Shown here piece by piece: positions 6,529 to 15,289 of a DNA stretch of 25,197 nt. How positions within the stretch are numbered: position 1 is the first letter of the stretch; each line of letters starts with the position of its first letter. The position numbers were made by a program, and so were the translations under genes. Where the stretch lies: the NCBI GenBank assembly GCA_937892255.1, contig CALAUL010000005.1, positions 1 to 25,197 of the forward strand, read 5' to 3'. This stretch comes from an uncultured Bacteroidales bacterium. Its GTDB lineage: Bacteria; Bacteroidota; Bacteroidia; Bacteroidales; Marinilabiliaceae. Under the pieces are notes generated by a model. The model did not search any database. It saw nothing but the letters and a program-made list of their open reading frames with translations, and was not told where the DNA came from.

Positions 6529-7584
6529 ATGAACAGAGTTTTATCTACGTTATTGCTGAGTGTATTGATATCAGCATGTAGCGAGAAAGTTGAGCAACCC
6601 GAAGACCGTACAGGAGAAGTGTTGGTAGAGCATCGTCAGACGGTAGAGACGATAACGTTGCAGAAAGGAGCATTTGCAACAGAGATAGTCAGCAATGGAA
6701 AGGTAACTTCCGGCAGATATGTCGATATCTACTGGGAAAGCGATGGTGAGATAGAGAAAATAAATCGTCGCAACGGAGAGAAAGTCGGGACGGGAGATAT
6801 TTTGGCATCGCTCGATGCGTTCAGACTTGACAACACCTTGCAGTCGGCGAAAGCCAATATGGAGCAGTCGCGTCTGTCGATGCTTGACTTTCTGATAGGT
6901 CAGGGATACGAAGTGAATGACACTGCTATACCATCGGAAGTGATGGACTTGGCAATGATAAAAAGCGGTTATCGGCAGTCGGAGATAAACTATGACATGG
7001 CCATGTACGAGAAGCAACACTGTGTGTTGAAATCGCCTTTTGCCGGCGTGGTGGCGAATATCGAGAGTTATGAGGGAAATAAAGCAGACAGGAGCAAACC
7101 CTTTTGTCGAGTGATAGACACGAAGTCGATGATGGTAGAGTTTACGGTGATAGAGAACGAATTGTCGGCATTGAGGGAGGGAACGAAAGTGTTCGTAGAG
7201 GCATATTCCAATCCCGGCGAGAAACTCTTGGGACGAGTAGAGTCGATAAATCCCGTCGTAGAGCAAAACGGCATGATAAAGGTAAAGGCACGATTGGAGT
7301 CGGCTGACAATCTCTTTGTGGGAATGAACGTCAAAGTCATCATAGAGTCAAATATTGAGCAATGTCTGTCAGTGCCTAAGAGTGCTTTGGTGTTGCGAAC
7401 AGGAAGAAAAGTAGTCTTCACGGCGCAAAATGGCATTGCACAATGGAACTATGTAGAGACAGCGGCCGAAAATACACATTCCATAGTCATAGTATCAGGA
7501 CTCAACGAAGGCGACAGTGTGATAGTCAGCGGAAATACCGATTTGGCACATCAGAGTGACATAACGATAAACAATAACAGATAA
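6529..7584 (+). CDS. HlyD/AcrA-type periplasmic adaptor lipoprotein of an RND efflux system
   Basis: The 351-residue membrane fusion protein links an RND pump to the outer-membrane channel. It has a lipoprotein signal peptide with lipobox ISAC (C17). A first biotinyl-lipoyl half follows (SDGEIEKINRRNGEKVGTGDILASLD), then an alpha-helical hairpin of modest length (about residues 100-155), the second lipoyl half (LKSPFAGVVANI), a beta-barrel domain (VEFTVIENELSALREG, VFVEAYSNPG) and a membrane-proximal domain. The short hairpin is typical of adaptors for RND pumps. The gene starts 7 bp after the ligase-type gene and ends 3 bp before the first RND gene, so it belongs to the same transcript. Confidence 0.9.
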   Translation: MNRVLSTLLLSVLISACSEKVEQPEDRTGEVLVEHRQTVETITLQKGAFATEIVSNGKVTSGRYVDIYWESDGEIEKINRRNGEKVGTGDILASLDAFRLDNTLQSAKANMEQSRLSMLDFLIGQGYEVNDTAIPSEVMDLAMIKSGYRQSEINYDMAMYEKQHCVLKSPFAGVVANIESYEGNKADRSKPFCRVIDTKSMMVEFTVIENELSALREGTKVFVEAYSNPGEKLLGRVESINPVVEQNGMIKVKARLESADNLFVGMNVKVIIESNIEQCLSVPKSALVLRTGRKVVFTAQNGIAQWNYVETAAENTHSIVIVSGLNEGDSVIVSGNTDLAHQSDITINNNR

Positions 7585-7587
7585 CAG

Positions 7588-10500
7588 ATGGATTTTCTTA
7601 TACGTCGTCCGATAGCCGTCATCGTTGCATTTTTAGCATTTGTCATAATAGGCGTTGTCTCGTACACATCGTTGCCGGTGTCGTTGTTGCCCGATATAGC
7701 CATTCCGCAAATAACGATACAGATGACAGATGATGAAATGTCGTCGGAGGAACTGGAGAATAAAGTTGTGGCACCAGTTCGCAGACAACTCTTGCAAGTT
7801 GTCGGATTGGAGAAGATAGAGAGCCGAGTACGCAATGGGTTGGGGTTGATATCGTTGCAATTTGAATTTGGAACAAATACCGACTTGGCATATATAGAAG
7901 TCAATGAGAAGATAGATGCGGCTATGAATTCGTTGCCACAAGGCACGCAACGTCCCAAAGCAATAAAAGCGAGTGCAACGGACATACCGGTGTTTTATCT
8001 CAATATCTCGTCGAAGCATGAAGATGGCTTTATGCAGATGACAACAATTGCGGAGAACGTGATACGCAGACGCATAGAGCAACTGCCGGAAGTGGCGATG
8101 GCTGATATCACAGGCATTCCTACGCAACATCTGCTCATAACACCGGATGAAGACAAAATGCGTGTCTATGGACTCACACAATCCGACTTGGAGTCGGCAC
8201 TGAATAACAACAACGTGGAGACCGGCAGCATGATGGTGCGTGATGGCTATTATCAGTATTCCATCAGAGTGTCGACGCTGTTGAAAAATGCCGACGATGT
8301 CGCAAATATATACCTCAGAAGTGGCGAGCGACTTATCATGTTGCGCGACGTATGCCGTGTGGAAATGCAGGCACAGCAAGAACAAGGCTTCTCGCGCAGT
8401 GGCGACAGACGAGTAGTCACGATAGCCGTTATAAAACAAGCCAACGAAAGTATGGAGGCCATGCGCAAACAGGTAGACGACTTGGTGACGCACTTCGAAA
8501 CACTCTTCCCCGATTTGGAATTTGAGGTAAGTCGCAATCAGACACAGTTGCTCGATTATACAATAAGCAACTTAAAGCAAAACCTTATTTTGGGATTTTT
8601 GCTAATCATGATAGTGGCATTGCTCTTCATGGGCGATATGCGCTCGTCGATAGTGATAGGCTTGAGCATGATAGTGTCGCTTATCGGAACATTCGTGCCA
8701 TTCTACTTCTATGGCAAGTCGCTCAACATAGTGTCGTTGTCGGGATTGATATTGGTCGTGGGCATGATGATTGACAATGCGCTCATCGTGACGGAGAACA
8801 TTTCGCAGTGGAAACAGCGCGGACGAACGTTGCGTTTGGCATGCGGCAAAGGAACGAGTGAGATGATAACACCGCTGTTCAGCTCGTCGCTCACCACGGT
8901 AGCCGTCTTTGTGCCGTTGGTATATATCGACGGCATGGCAGGAGCAATGTTCGCCGATCAAGCATTCTCCATAGCGGCAGGATTGGCCGTGTCGTACGTA
9001 GTGGGCATAATAATGTTGCCCGTTGTCTACCGTCAGATGTTTGCCGTCAAGATTCGTAAACGCAAAGAGGTAGCAAAGCAAGGCAAGATGGACTACCTAA
9101 TGAAATGGTATGACGCCGGTTACAGATGGGCATTCTCGCACAAGAAGACGACAATAATATGTTCGTTGGTGACGTTGCCGATATGTTGGCTGATGTTCGT
9201 CGTGATAGACAAAGACAAGATGCCCGAAATAGATTATTCGGAACTGACGGCACATATAGAGTGGAACGATGAGATAAACGCCAAGGAAAACAACGACAGA
9301 GTGTCGGCTCTTATGCAACATACCAAACCTTTGGCGCAGGAAGTAGCGGCATTTGTCGGAGTGCAGGACTTCCTTGTCGACAATAGCAACATGCTTACGC
9401 TGACCGAGGCAGAGCTATATTGGCGCACATCGACGACGGACAGTGTGGCAATATTGCAACAAGCCGTCAGCAATTGGCTGAAAGAGAACTACCCGAGAGC
9501 CATGGTGGAATTTGCTCCTCCAACAACAATATTTGAGAAACTCTTCGATACAGCCGAAGCCGACATCGTGGCGCAACTCTCGACCAAAGGCAAAGAGAAG
9601 TCAATAGAGCAAATAGCGGCTATAGAACAGCGTGTCATAGATGTGGCGGAGTACGAAGAATGTGTCACTGTTCCGATAGAGAGAACACGCATAGTGGAGT
9701 TGGACAGAGAAAAAATGCAACTGTACAACATCTCCCTGTCGGCAGTCTATTCCGTTGTATATAGGACATTGCGAGGTGTTGAGACAACATCGTTGCACTC
9801 TTACAGCAATCATATCCCCGTGACTATATCGGGAAATGGCAAGACATTGGAAGAAGTCTTGGCTACAGAGAGCATAAAAGTCGTCGATAACCAAAATCAC
9901 ATTGTGGAGATACCATTGCGTCAGCTGATAAAAGTTCGCGAGGGACAGACCAAGAGCGAACTTTACGCCGGAAAAGACGGTGCGTACACTCCGGTGTCAT
10001 TTTACGGAGTGACAGATGGAGACAAGTTATGCACTGACGTACGAGAGGTTGTCAACGACACAGAAGATTGGGGCGTGAACTTCTCCGGAGCATACTTCTC
10101 CAGCCGAAAGATGTTGACACAGCTTATAGTCATTCTGTGCATATCGCTTTTGTTGATGTACTTCATACTATGTGCACAGTTTGAGAGCTTTGTTCAGCCC
10201 TTGATAGTATTGGCGGAGATACCTATTGACACGGCGGTAGGACTCTTTGTATTGTGGCTATGTGGCGAGACGATGAATCTGATGTCGGGCATAGGTCTTA
10301 TAGTGGCATGTGGTATCATCATCAATGACTCGATATTGAAGATAGACTCAATCAATGAATTGCGCAAAGCCGGCATGCCACTCGCAGAAGCTATTCACGT
10401 AGCAGGCCAACGACGTCTGAGAGCCATTGTCATGACCTCGTTGACAACAATAGGCGCAACAGTGCCGATACTCTTCACCTCCGACATGGGTAGCGATTTG

Positions 10501-10626
10501 CAACGTCCTTTGGCTATAGCGATGATTGCCACCATGGCATTCGGTACAGTGGTCAGTTTGTTTGTTATCCCGCTCATTTATTCGATAGTAGAAAAACGTA
10601 AGGAAAGAAAAAAATATGTCTGTTAG
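7588..10626 (+). CDS. RND family inner-membrane efflux pump, subunit 1 (HAE1-like)
   Basis: The 1012-residue protein has the full RND layout of twelve membrane helices with two large periplasmic loops. The N-terminus MDFLIRRPIAVIVAFLAF and the loop start LPVSLLPDIAIPQITIQ are classic. TM4 carries the proton-relay signature GMMIDNALIVTEN (D396, with N397 replacing the second Asp of AcrB, a common variant). TM10 has CGIIINDSILKID, with Asn rather than the AcrB lysine. It uses proton motive force to export small molecules with the adaptor and channel encoded on either side. The substrate cannot be read from the sequence. The last 11 bp overlap the channel gene. Confidence 0.93.
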   Translation: MDFLIRRPIAVIVAFLAFVIIGVVSYTSLPVSLLPDIAIPQITIQMTDDEMSSEELENKVVAPVRRQLLQVVGLEKIESRVRNGLGLISLQFEFGTNTDLAYIEVNEKIDAAMNSLPQGTQRPKAIKASATDIPVFYLNISSKHEDGFMQMTTIAENVIRRRIEQLPEVAMADITGIPTQHLLITPDEDKMRVYGLTQSDLESALNNNNVETGSMMVRDGYYQYSIRVSTLLKNADDVANIYLRSGERLIMLRDVCRVEMQAQQEQGFSRSGDRRVVTIAVIKQANESMEAMRKQVDDLVTHFETLFPDLEFEVSRNQTQLLDYTISNLKQNLILGFLLIMIVALLFMGDMRSSIVIGLSMIVSLIGTFVPFYFYGKSLNIVSLSGLILVVGMMIDNALIVTENISQWKQRGRTLRLACGKGTSEMITPLFSSSLTTVAVFVPLVYIDGMAGAMFADQAFSIAAGLAVSYVVGIIMLPVVYRQMFAVKIRKRKEVAKQGKMDYLMKWYDAGYRWAFSHKKTTIICSLVTLPICWLMFVVIDKDKMPEIDYSELTAHIEWNDEINAKENNDRVSALMQHTKPLAQEVAAFVGVQDFLVDNSNMLTLTEAELYWRTSTTDSVAILQQAVSNWLKENYPRAMVEFAPPTTIFEKLFDTAEADIVAQLSTKGKEKSIEQIAAIEQRVIDVAEYEECVTVPIERTRIVELDREKMQLYNISLSAVYSVVYRTLRGVETTSLHSYSNHIPVTISGNGKTLEEVLATESIKVVDNQNHIVEIPLRQLIKVREGQTKSELYAGKDGAYTPVSFYGVTDGDKLCTDVREVVNDTEDWGVNFSGAYFSSRKMLTQLIVILCISLLLMYFILCAQFESFVQPLIVLAEIPIDTAVGLFVLWLCGETMNLMSGIGLIVACGIIINDSILKIDSINELRKAGMPLAEAIHVAGQRRLRAIVMTSLTTIGATVPILFTSDMGSDLQRPLAIAMIATMAFGTVVSLFVIPLIYSIVEKRKERKKYVC

Positions 10627-12109
10627 AAAAAAGATATTAGTGGCTGTTGTGATACTCCTCACGACATACAGTGCCACGGCACAAAAAGACGTTGTCAAGT
10701 TGTCATTGTCACAAGCCATAAACATGGCAACCGACAGTTCGCTCACAGCATTTAAGTACAAGAATCAGTATCTATCCGGATATTGGGAGTACAGGACGTA
10801 TAAGGCACAACGTCTGCCAAGTCTCACACTCTCGCTCACACCGGCAAGTTATTCGCGCTATCTCACACAACGTTATGACTCGGAGCAAGATATAGATGTC
10901 TTCCGCGAACAACGTTCATATTTAGCCTCGGGAGGGCTCACTCTTATGCAGAATTTCGACCCTATAGGCGGAACATTCTACATAGAGAGCAATGTCGATT
11001 ACCTGCGTAATTTCGGCGACGTGACATACAATCAGTTTACAGCAGTTCCGATACGCGTGGGATATAGTCATTCGATGTTTGGCTACAATCAGTTTAAATG
11101 GGACAAGAAAATCGAGCCGTTGAAGTATGAGACAGCCAAGTTGCAATATCTCTATAATGCCGAGCAGATAGCTCTTACATCGGTGAGTTATTTCTTTAAT
11201 TTGGCACTTGCGCAAGCGCAGTTGGATTTGGCACGTGAACAGTCGCAAGCCTGTGATACGCTGTTGAGTATTGGCGAACGACGTTTCAAAATAGGCTCAA
11301 TAAGCAAGTCGGAATTATTGTCACTCAACCTCGATGCGGTAAATGCTCGCAGTGCCATAGCCAGGGCAGAGGTCGAAGTGCGCAGGGCACGTCTGACACT
11401 CGCAACATTTGTGGGCATGGACGTCAATAAAGACATCGTTGTAGAATTGCCCGGAGCTCCGACTATTTTAGAAGTAGACCCTGCCAATGCGTTGGCCATG
11501 ATGCACAAGAATAGTTATATGATAGCATTGCAGATGCAGAATATCCTATATTACGAACAGAACTTGGACAGGACCAACAAAGAGACACGTTTCTCTGCTT
11601 CGCTGAATGCAAGTGTCGGCTTTAACCAAGAGAGCGAAGCGTTTAAAAACGTTTACAATGACCCGATGCGTCAGGAACTTGTCTCGGTGTCGTTGTCGGT
11701 ACCGTTGCTTGATTGGGGCGTAGGACGTGGTAAACGCAACATCGCACATAATGAGCTGAATGTTGCAAAGATAGAGGCTCAACAGAAAATAGCGGAGTTG
11801 GAACAAGAACTCATATTGACCATCAACGAACTCGCAATACACCGCGACTTGCTAAGCAACAGCGAGGAAGCATATACGTTGGCGCATGAGACATACAAAG
11901 AGACCCGACAACGTTTTCAGACGGGCAGTGGCGATGTGGCTTCGTTGACGTTGGCTCAAGAACGTCTTTTGGCGGCACAAAACAGTTATATCGAGAGTAT
12001 GCACAACTATTGGATATGTTATTACGAGTTGCGTCAGCTAACGCTCTTTGATCCTCAAACGGGTTTTTCATTGTCGGAGCAATTAGATTTTAACCTTTTG
12101 ACAGAGTAA
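10616..12109 (+). CDS. TolC-type outer-membrane efflux channel
   Basis: The 497-residue protein has a cleavable signal peptide (MSVRKKILVAVVILLTTYSATAQ) and two outer-membrane-efflux (OEP) repeats, each with long helices: LSLSQAINMATDSS at the start, ALAQAQLDLAREQSQACDTL in the first half, and QQKIAELEQELILTINELA with TGSGDVASLTLAQERLLAAQ in the second. Tyr-rich beta segments lie between the helices (for example SYSRYLTQRYDSEQD). It forms the trimeric exit duct for the RND pumps. Its start lies inside the end of RND subunit 1, and RND subunit 2 begins 3 bp after its stop, so all four parts of the exporter are cotranscribed. Confidence 0.9.
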   Translation: MSVRKKILVAVVILLTTYSATAQKDVVKLSLSQAINMATDSSLTAFKYKNQYLSGYWEYRTYKAQRLPSLTLSLTPASYSRYLTQRYDSEQDIDVFREQRSYLASGGLTLMQNFDPIGGTFYIESNVDYLRNFGDVTYNQFTAVPIRVGYSHSMFGYNQFKWDKKIEPLKYETAKLQYLYNAEQIALTSVSYFFNLALAQAQLDLAREQSQACDTLLSIGERRFKIGSISKSELLSLNLDAVNARSAIARAEVEVRRARLTLATFVGMDVNKDIVVELPGAPTILEVDPANALAMMHKNSYMIALQMQNILYYEQNLDRTNKETRFSASLNASVGFNQESEAFKNVYNDPMRQELVSVSLSVPLLDWGVGRGKRNIAHNELNVAKIEAQQKIAELEQELILTINELAIHRDLLSNSEEAYTLAHETYKETRQRFQTGSGDVASLTLAQERLLAAQNSYIESMHNYWICYYELRQLTLFDPQTGFSLSEQLDFNLLTE

Positions 12110-12112
12110 GAG

Positions 12113-15100
12113 ATGCAGAGAAAACGACTTTCGCCCTTTACCGTCGTCGTGACGGCTATATGCTTGTCGCTTGTGGGTTTGGCACTTTTTTTTCCGCCAT
12201 CGTTGCGTCTCATGCCATCTGCCGAAATGCCACATATCTCCGTTTCGTTCAGTATGAACAATGCTACATCGCAGGTTGTGGAAACGGAGGTGACGAGCGT
12301 GTTGGAGGCAATGTTTTCCCGTATGGGCGGACTGCAAGAGATAACGTCGACATCGGGCGATGGATATGGCAATATACAACTCAGTTTTGACCGCAATGTA
12401 GATATTCAGTTGGCGCGTTTTGAGGTGTCGTCGATAGTCCGTCAGACATGGGGCGACTTGCCACAAGGTGTCTCCTATCCTTACATCGAAGTTCGGCAAG
12501 CTGAGAGCGAAGCAGAGCGTCCGTTTATGGTCTACACCGTAAATGCATCGTCTGACCCTTCATCTATTTTCACCATCTGCAATGATGTCTTTAAGACCGG
12601 ATTTGCCGATATGCCGGAGATTAACAGTGTTGATGTCTCGGGAGCACAGAATAAGGAGTGGTTGCTTACGTATAATGTCGATGCTCTTGAGTCGTTGCAT
12701 GTTCGTCGTTCCTCAATAGAAGAGGCCTTGGAGATGTATCAGTTTGATGTCTGTGTCTCCGATTATCATCTTACAATAGTTGACAATGATTCTGTGCTCG
12801 ACATAAGCAACATATCAGTCCTTAGTGATACGCAAGAGCTTATCCCGCTGAGTCGTTTGGTTTATGTCGAACATCGAGAAGCACCGGCAACGTCTTTTTT
12901 CCGTATCAATGGACTCAACTCTATCTACTTGTCGTTTGAGTCGACGGAGGACGCGAACCAGATAAATGCGCGAGATAAGATAGTCAATCGTCTCAACGAG
13001 TTGAAGTCATTTTTGCCGGCAGACTTCGAAATACACAAAGTTTACGATGCCACAGACTATATCTCGGAAGAGTTGGATAAGATATATTTTCGTTCCGGGC
13101 TCACGTTGCTTATTTTGTTGCTCTTTGTGTGGGTGACATCGTTAAGTTGGCGTCAGGTGGTGGTTATCGTTATCAGTCTGACGGTCAATCTGTGTGTGGC
13201 ATTTATCTTTTATCATCTTTTTGGGATAGGTATTCACGTCTATTCTATGGCTGGTATCACAATATCTCTCAACCTTATCATAGACAATGCTATTATCATG
13301 TCGTCGCATTGGCGTCGCAATCACAATTTGAAGGCTGTATTGCCCATCATTGCGGCAACATTTACAACTATCGCCGCACTCTCTATCATCTATTTCCTTG
13401 ACGAACAGTTGCGACTTACCCTTGCCGATTTTGCGTCAGTCATGATTATAAATTTGCTCACATCTATTGCCGTTGCGCTCTATTTAGTGCCGGCATTGCT
13501 CTCTCTGATGAACGAAAATTCGACTGTGAAACATCGTTATTGGCTAAGGCGTCTTTCGGTACGAACAGAGTGTTTGTATGGACGTTTCATGTCGTTTATC
13601 GTTGCACATCGCAAGTGGATGTATGTGGTTGTAGTGTTGGCTTTTGGTACGCCAATATTCCTTCTTCCGTCCAAACTTGAGGGTGAAGGCTTTTGGTACG
13701 ATGCTTACAACAAGACGATAGGCAATGAGTTCTATCAGAACGAAATACGTCCTATCGTAGATGTTGCGTTTGGAGGAACATTGCGTCTTTTTGTTAAAGA
13801 TGTCTATGACGGCAGTTACTTCTCAGAAGACAGAGAGGTGACGCTGTATGTATATGCAACGTTGCCTTACGGCAGTACGATAAGTCAGATGGACGCTCTT
13901 GTCCGTCGTATGGAGAGTTTCCTTAGTACATATAAAAAGGAGATAAAGCAGTTCTGCACAAGTATAGACGGACCTCAGCAAGCATCGATATCTATCACAT
14001 TTATGCCGGAGTATGAATATTCGGCATTCCCGTATAGACTTAAAAGCGAGATAATATCGAAGGCTCTTCAGTTGGGAGGAGGTTCGTGGAGTGTCTTCGG
14101 ATTGCCGGATAATGGTTTCTCAAATGATGTGCGCGAACAGTCGGGTTCCTATCACATACGCATGATGGGTTATAATTACGATGAGTTGCAAGAATGGGCA
14201 GACAGTGTCAAGCAAGATTTGTTGAGCTATAAGCGAATTAAGAGCGTTGAGATAAAATCGCGTTTTTCGGAATGGAAAGAAGATTACACAGAGTATGTCC
14301 TCACGCCGAACATGGAGGCCATGGCTCGTTGTAACATGACACCACAGATGTTGTTTGCGCAATTGGAGCAGGTCTTTACCTCCAATATGTATTGCACGTC
14401 GGCATGGTTTGACCAAAATATGGAGTATGTCGTGTTGCATTCTTCACAGAGTGACAAGTACGATGTATGGTCGTTGCTTAATATGCCTTTCGTCGCAGAT
14501 TCGAGGATATTCAAGGTGGGCGATGTCTGTACGTTGGTAAAGCAGGAAGCCGCTCAGGAGATAGTAAAGATAGACCAGCAGTATCAGTTGTGTTTGCAGT
14601 ATGAATACATCGGTACGAGCAAGATGGGAAATCGTGTTTTGGAGCGAATAGACAAGAAGTATAAAGCACAATTGCCATTGGGATATTTTATAGATTGTCA
14701 TCGTTCGCAATATCGTTGGGGCGATGAACTTAGCGAGGTATATTTGCTTATTGGCATGGTCATAGTTATGATAGTTTTTATCACAGCCATACTCTTCAAT
14801 TCGTTGCGATATTCTTTTGCCATCATTGGTGTTATCCCGATATCTTTCGTGGGACTTTTTCTTACTTTTTTTCTATTTGGCATAAACTTCGACCAGGGAG
14901 GATATGCCGCAATGATACTTCTATGTGGTATCACGGTCAATGCCAGCATATACATAGTCAACGAGTATTTGTGTCAGAACAAGATGAGATATAGGAGAAG
15001 TCGTGTGCGGGCGTATCTTCGTTCGTTTCGTGTAAAGATAGTGCCGATATTGCTCACCGTACTTTCTACAATATTGGGTTTTATACCGTTCATGGCGGGC

Positions 15101-15232
15101 GAGGGAAAAGAGGCATTTTGGTATCCGCTGGCTGTGGGAACAATCGGAGGCTTGGTACTTTCTCTTGTGGGTGTGGTATTTATTTTGCCTGCCTTGTGCC
15201 TGAAACGCCGAGATGTGAAAAGAGGCGAGTGA
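12113..15232 (+). CDS. RND family inner-membrane efflux pump, subunit 2 (divergent)
   Basis: This second complete RND protein (1039 residues) has the same twelve-helix, two-loop plan. It opens with an N-terminal helix VVVTAICLSLVGLALFF and the porter start LRLMPSAEMPHISVSFSM. TM4 contains ISLNLIIDNAIIMSSHW (D391), so the proton-binding Asp is kept but the surrounding residues differ strongly from subunit 1. TM10 contains LLCGITVNASIYIVNEY. It is not a recent copy of subunit 1. Two different RND genes in one operon with one adaptor and one channel recall MdtABC, where MdtB and MdtC form a mixed trimer. Mixed assembly is inferred here. No broken frame or missing region was seen. Confidence 0.9.
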   Translation: MQRKRLSPFTVVVTAICLSLVGLALFFPPSLRLMPSAEMPHISVSFSMNNATSQVVETEVTSVLEAMFSRMGGLQEITSTSGDGYGNIQLSFDRNVDIQLARFEVSSIVRQTWGDLPQGVSYPYIEVRQAESEAERPFMVYTVNASSDPSSIFTICNDVFKTGFADMPEINSVDVSGAQNKEWLLTYNVDALESLHVRRSSIEEALEMYQFDVCVSDYHLTIVDNDSVLDISNISVLSDTQELIPLSRLVYVEHREAPATSFFRINGLNSIYLSFESTEDANQINARDKIVNRLNELKSFLPADFEIHKVYDATDYISEELDKIYFRSGLTLLILLLFVWVTSLSWRQVVVIVISLTVNLCVAFIFYHLFGIGIHVYSMAGITISLNLIIDNAIIMSSHWRRNHNLKAVLPIIAATFTTIAALSIIYFLDEQLRLTLADFASVMIINLLTSIAVALYLVPALLSLMNENSTVKHRYWLRRLSVRTECLYGRFMSFIVAHRKWMYVVVVLAFGTPIFLLPSKLEGEGFWYDAYNKTIGNEFYQNEIRPIVDVAFGGTLRLFVKDVYDGSYFSEDREVTLYVYATLPYGSTISQMDALVRRMESFLSTYKKEIKQFCTSIDGPQQASISITFMPEYEYSAFPYRLKSEIISKALQLGGGSWSVFGLPDNGFSNDVREQSGSYHIRMMGYNYDELQEWADSVKQDLLSYKRIKSVEIKSRFSEWKEDYTEYVLTPNMEAMARCNMTPQMLFAQLEQVFTSNMYCTSAWFDQNMEYVVLHSSQSDKYDVWSLLNMPFVADSRIFKVGDVCTLVKQEAAQEIVKIDQQYQLCLQYEYIGTSKMGNRVLERIDKKYKAQLPLGYFIDCHRSQYRWGDELSEVYLLIGMVIVMIVFITAILFNSLRYSFAIIGVIPISFVGLFLTFFLFGINFDQGGYAAMILLCGITVNASIYIVNEYLCQNKMRYRRSRVRAYLRSFRVKIVPILLTVLSTILGFIPFMAGEGKEAFWYPLAVGTIGGLVLSLVGVVFILPALCLKRRDVKRGE

Positions 15233-15274
15233 ATAATGTATAATTCGTAGAGGTATAAAGTCGGTTCTTTTTCA

Positions 15275-15282
15275 TATCTTTG
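15275..15282 (+). promoter_or_regulatory. Putative -7 box TATCTTTG directly before the YihY-type gene
   Basis: TATCTTTG fits TAnnTTTG and ends 7 bp before the ATG at 15290. No convincing -33 element lies at the usual distance. With the usual spacing, transcription would begin at or next to the start codon, giving a leaderless or nearly leaderless mRNA. The 57-bp gap after RND subunit 2 holds no strong terminator. Confidence 0.45.
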
Positions 15283-15289
15283 GAGCATT

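Noticed and set aside
6571..7266. Long open frame on the - strand (231 codons) opposite the adaptor gene
   Set aside because: It is opposite a strongly recognisable HlyD-type gene, and its translation (His/Tyr/Arg/Cys-rich) matches no family.
7633..8493. Long open frame on the - strand (286 codons) opposite RND subunit 1
   Set aside because: Shadow of the RND gene: no family motif, odd composition, and the + frame has full RND signatures.
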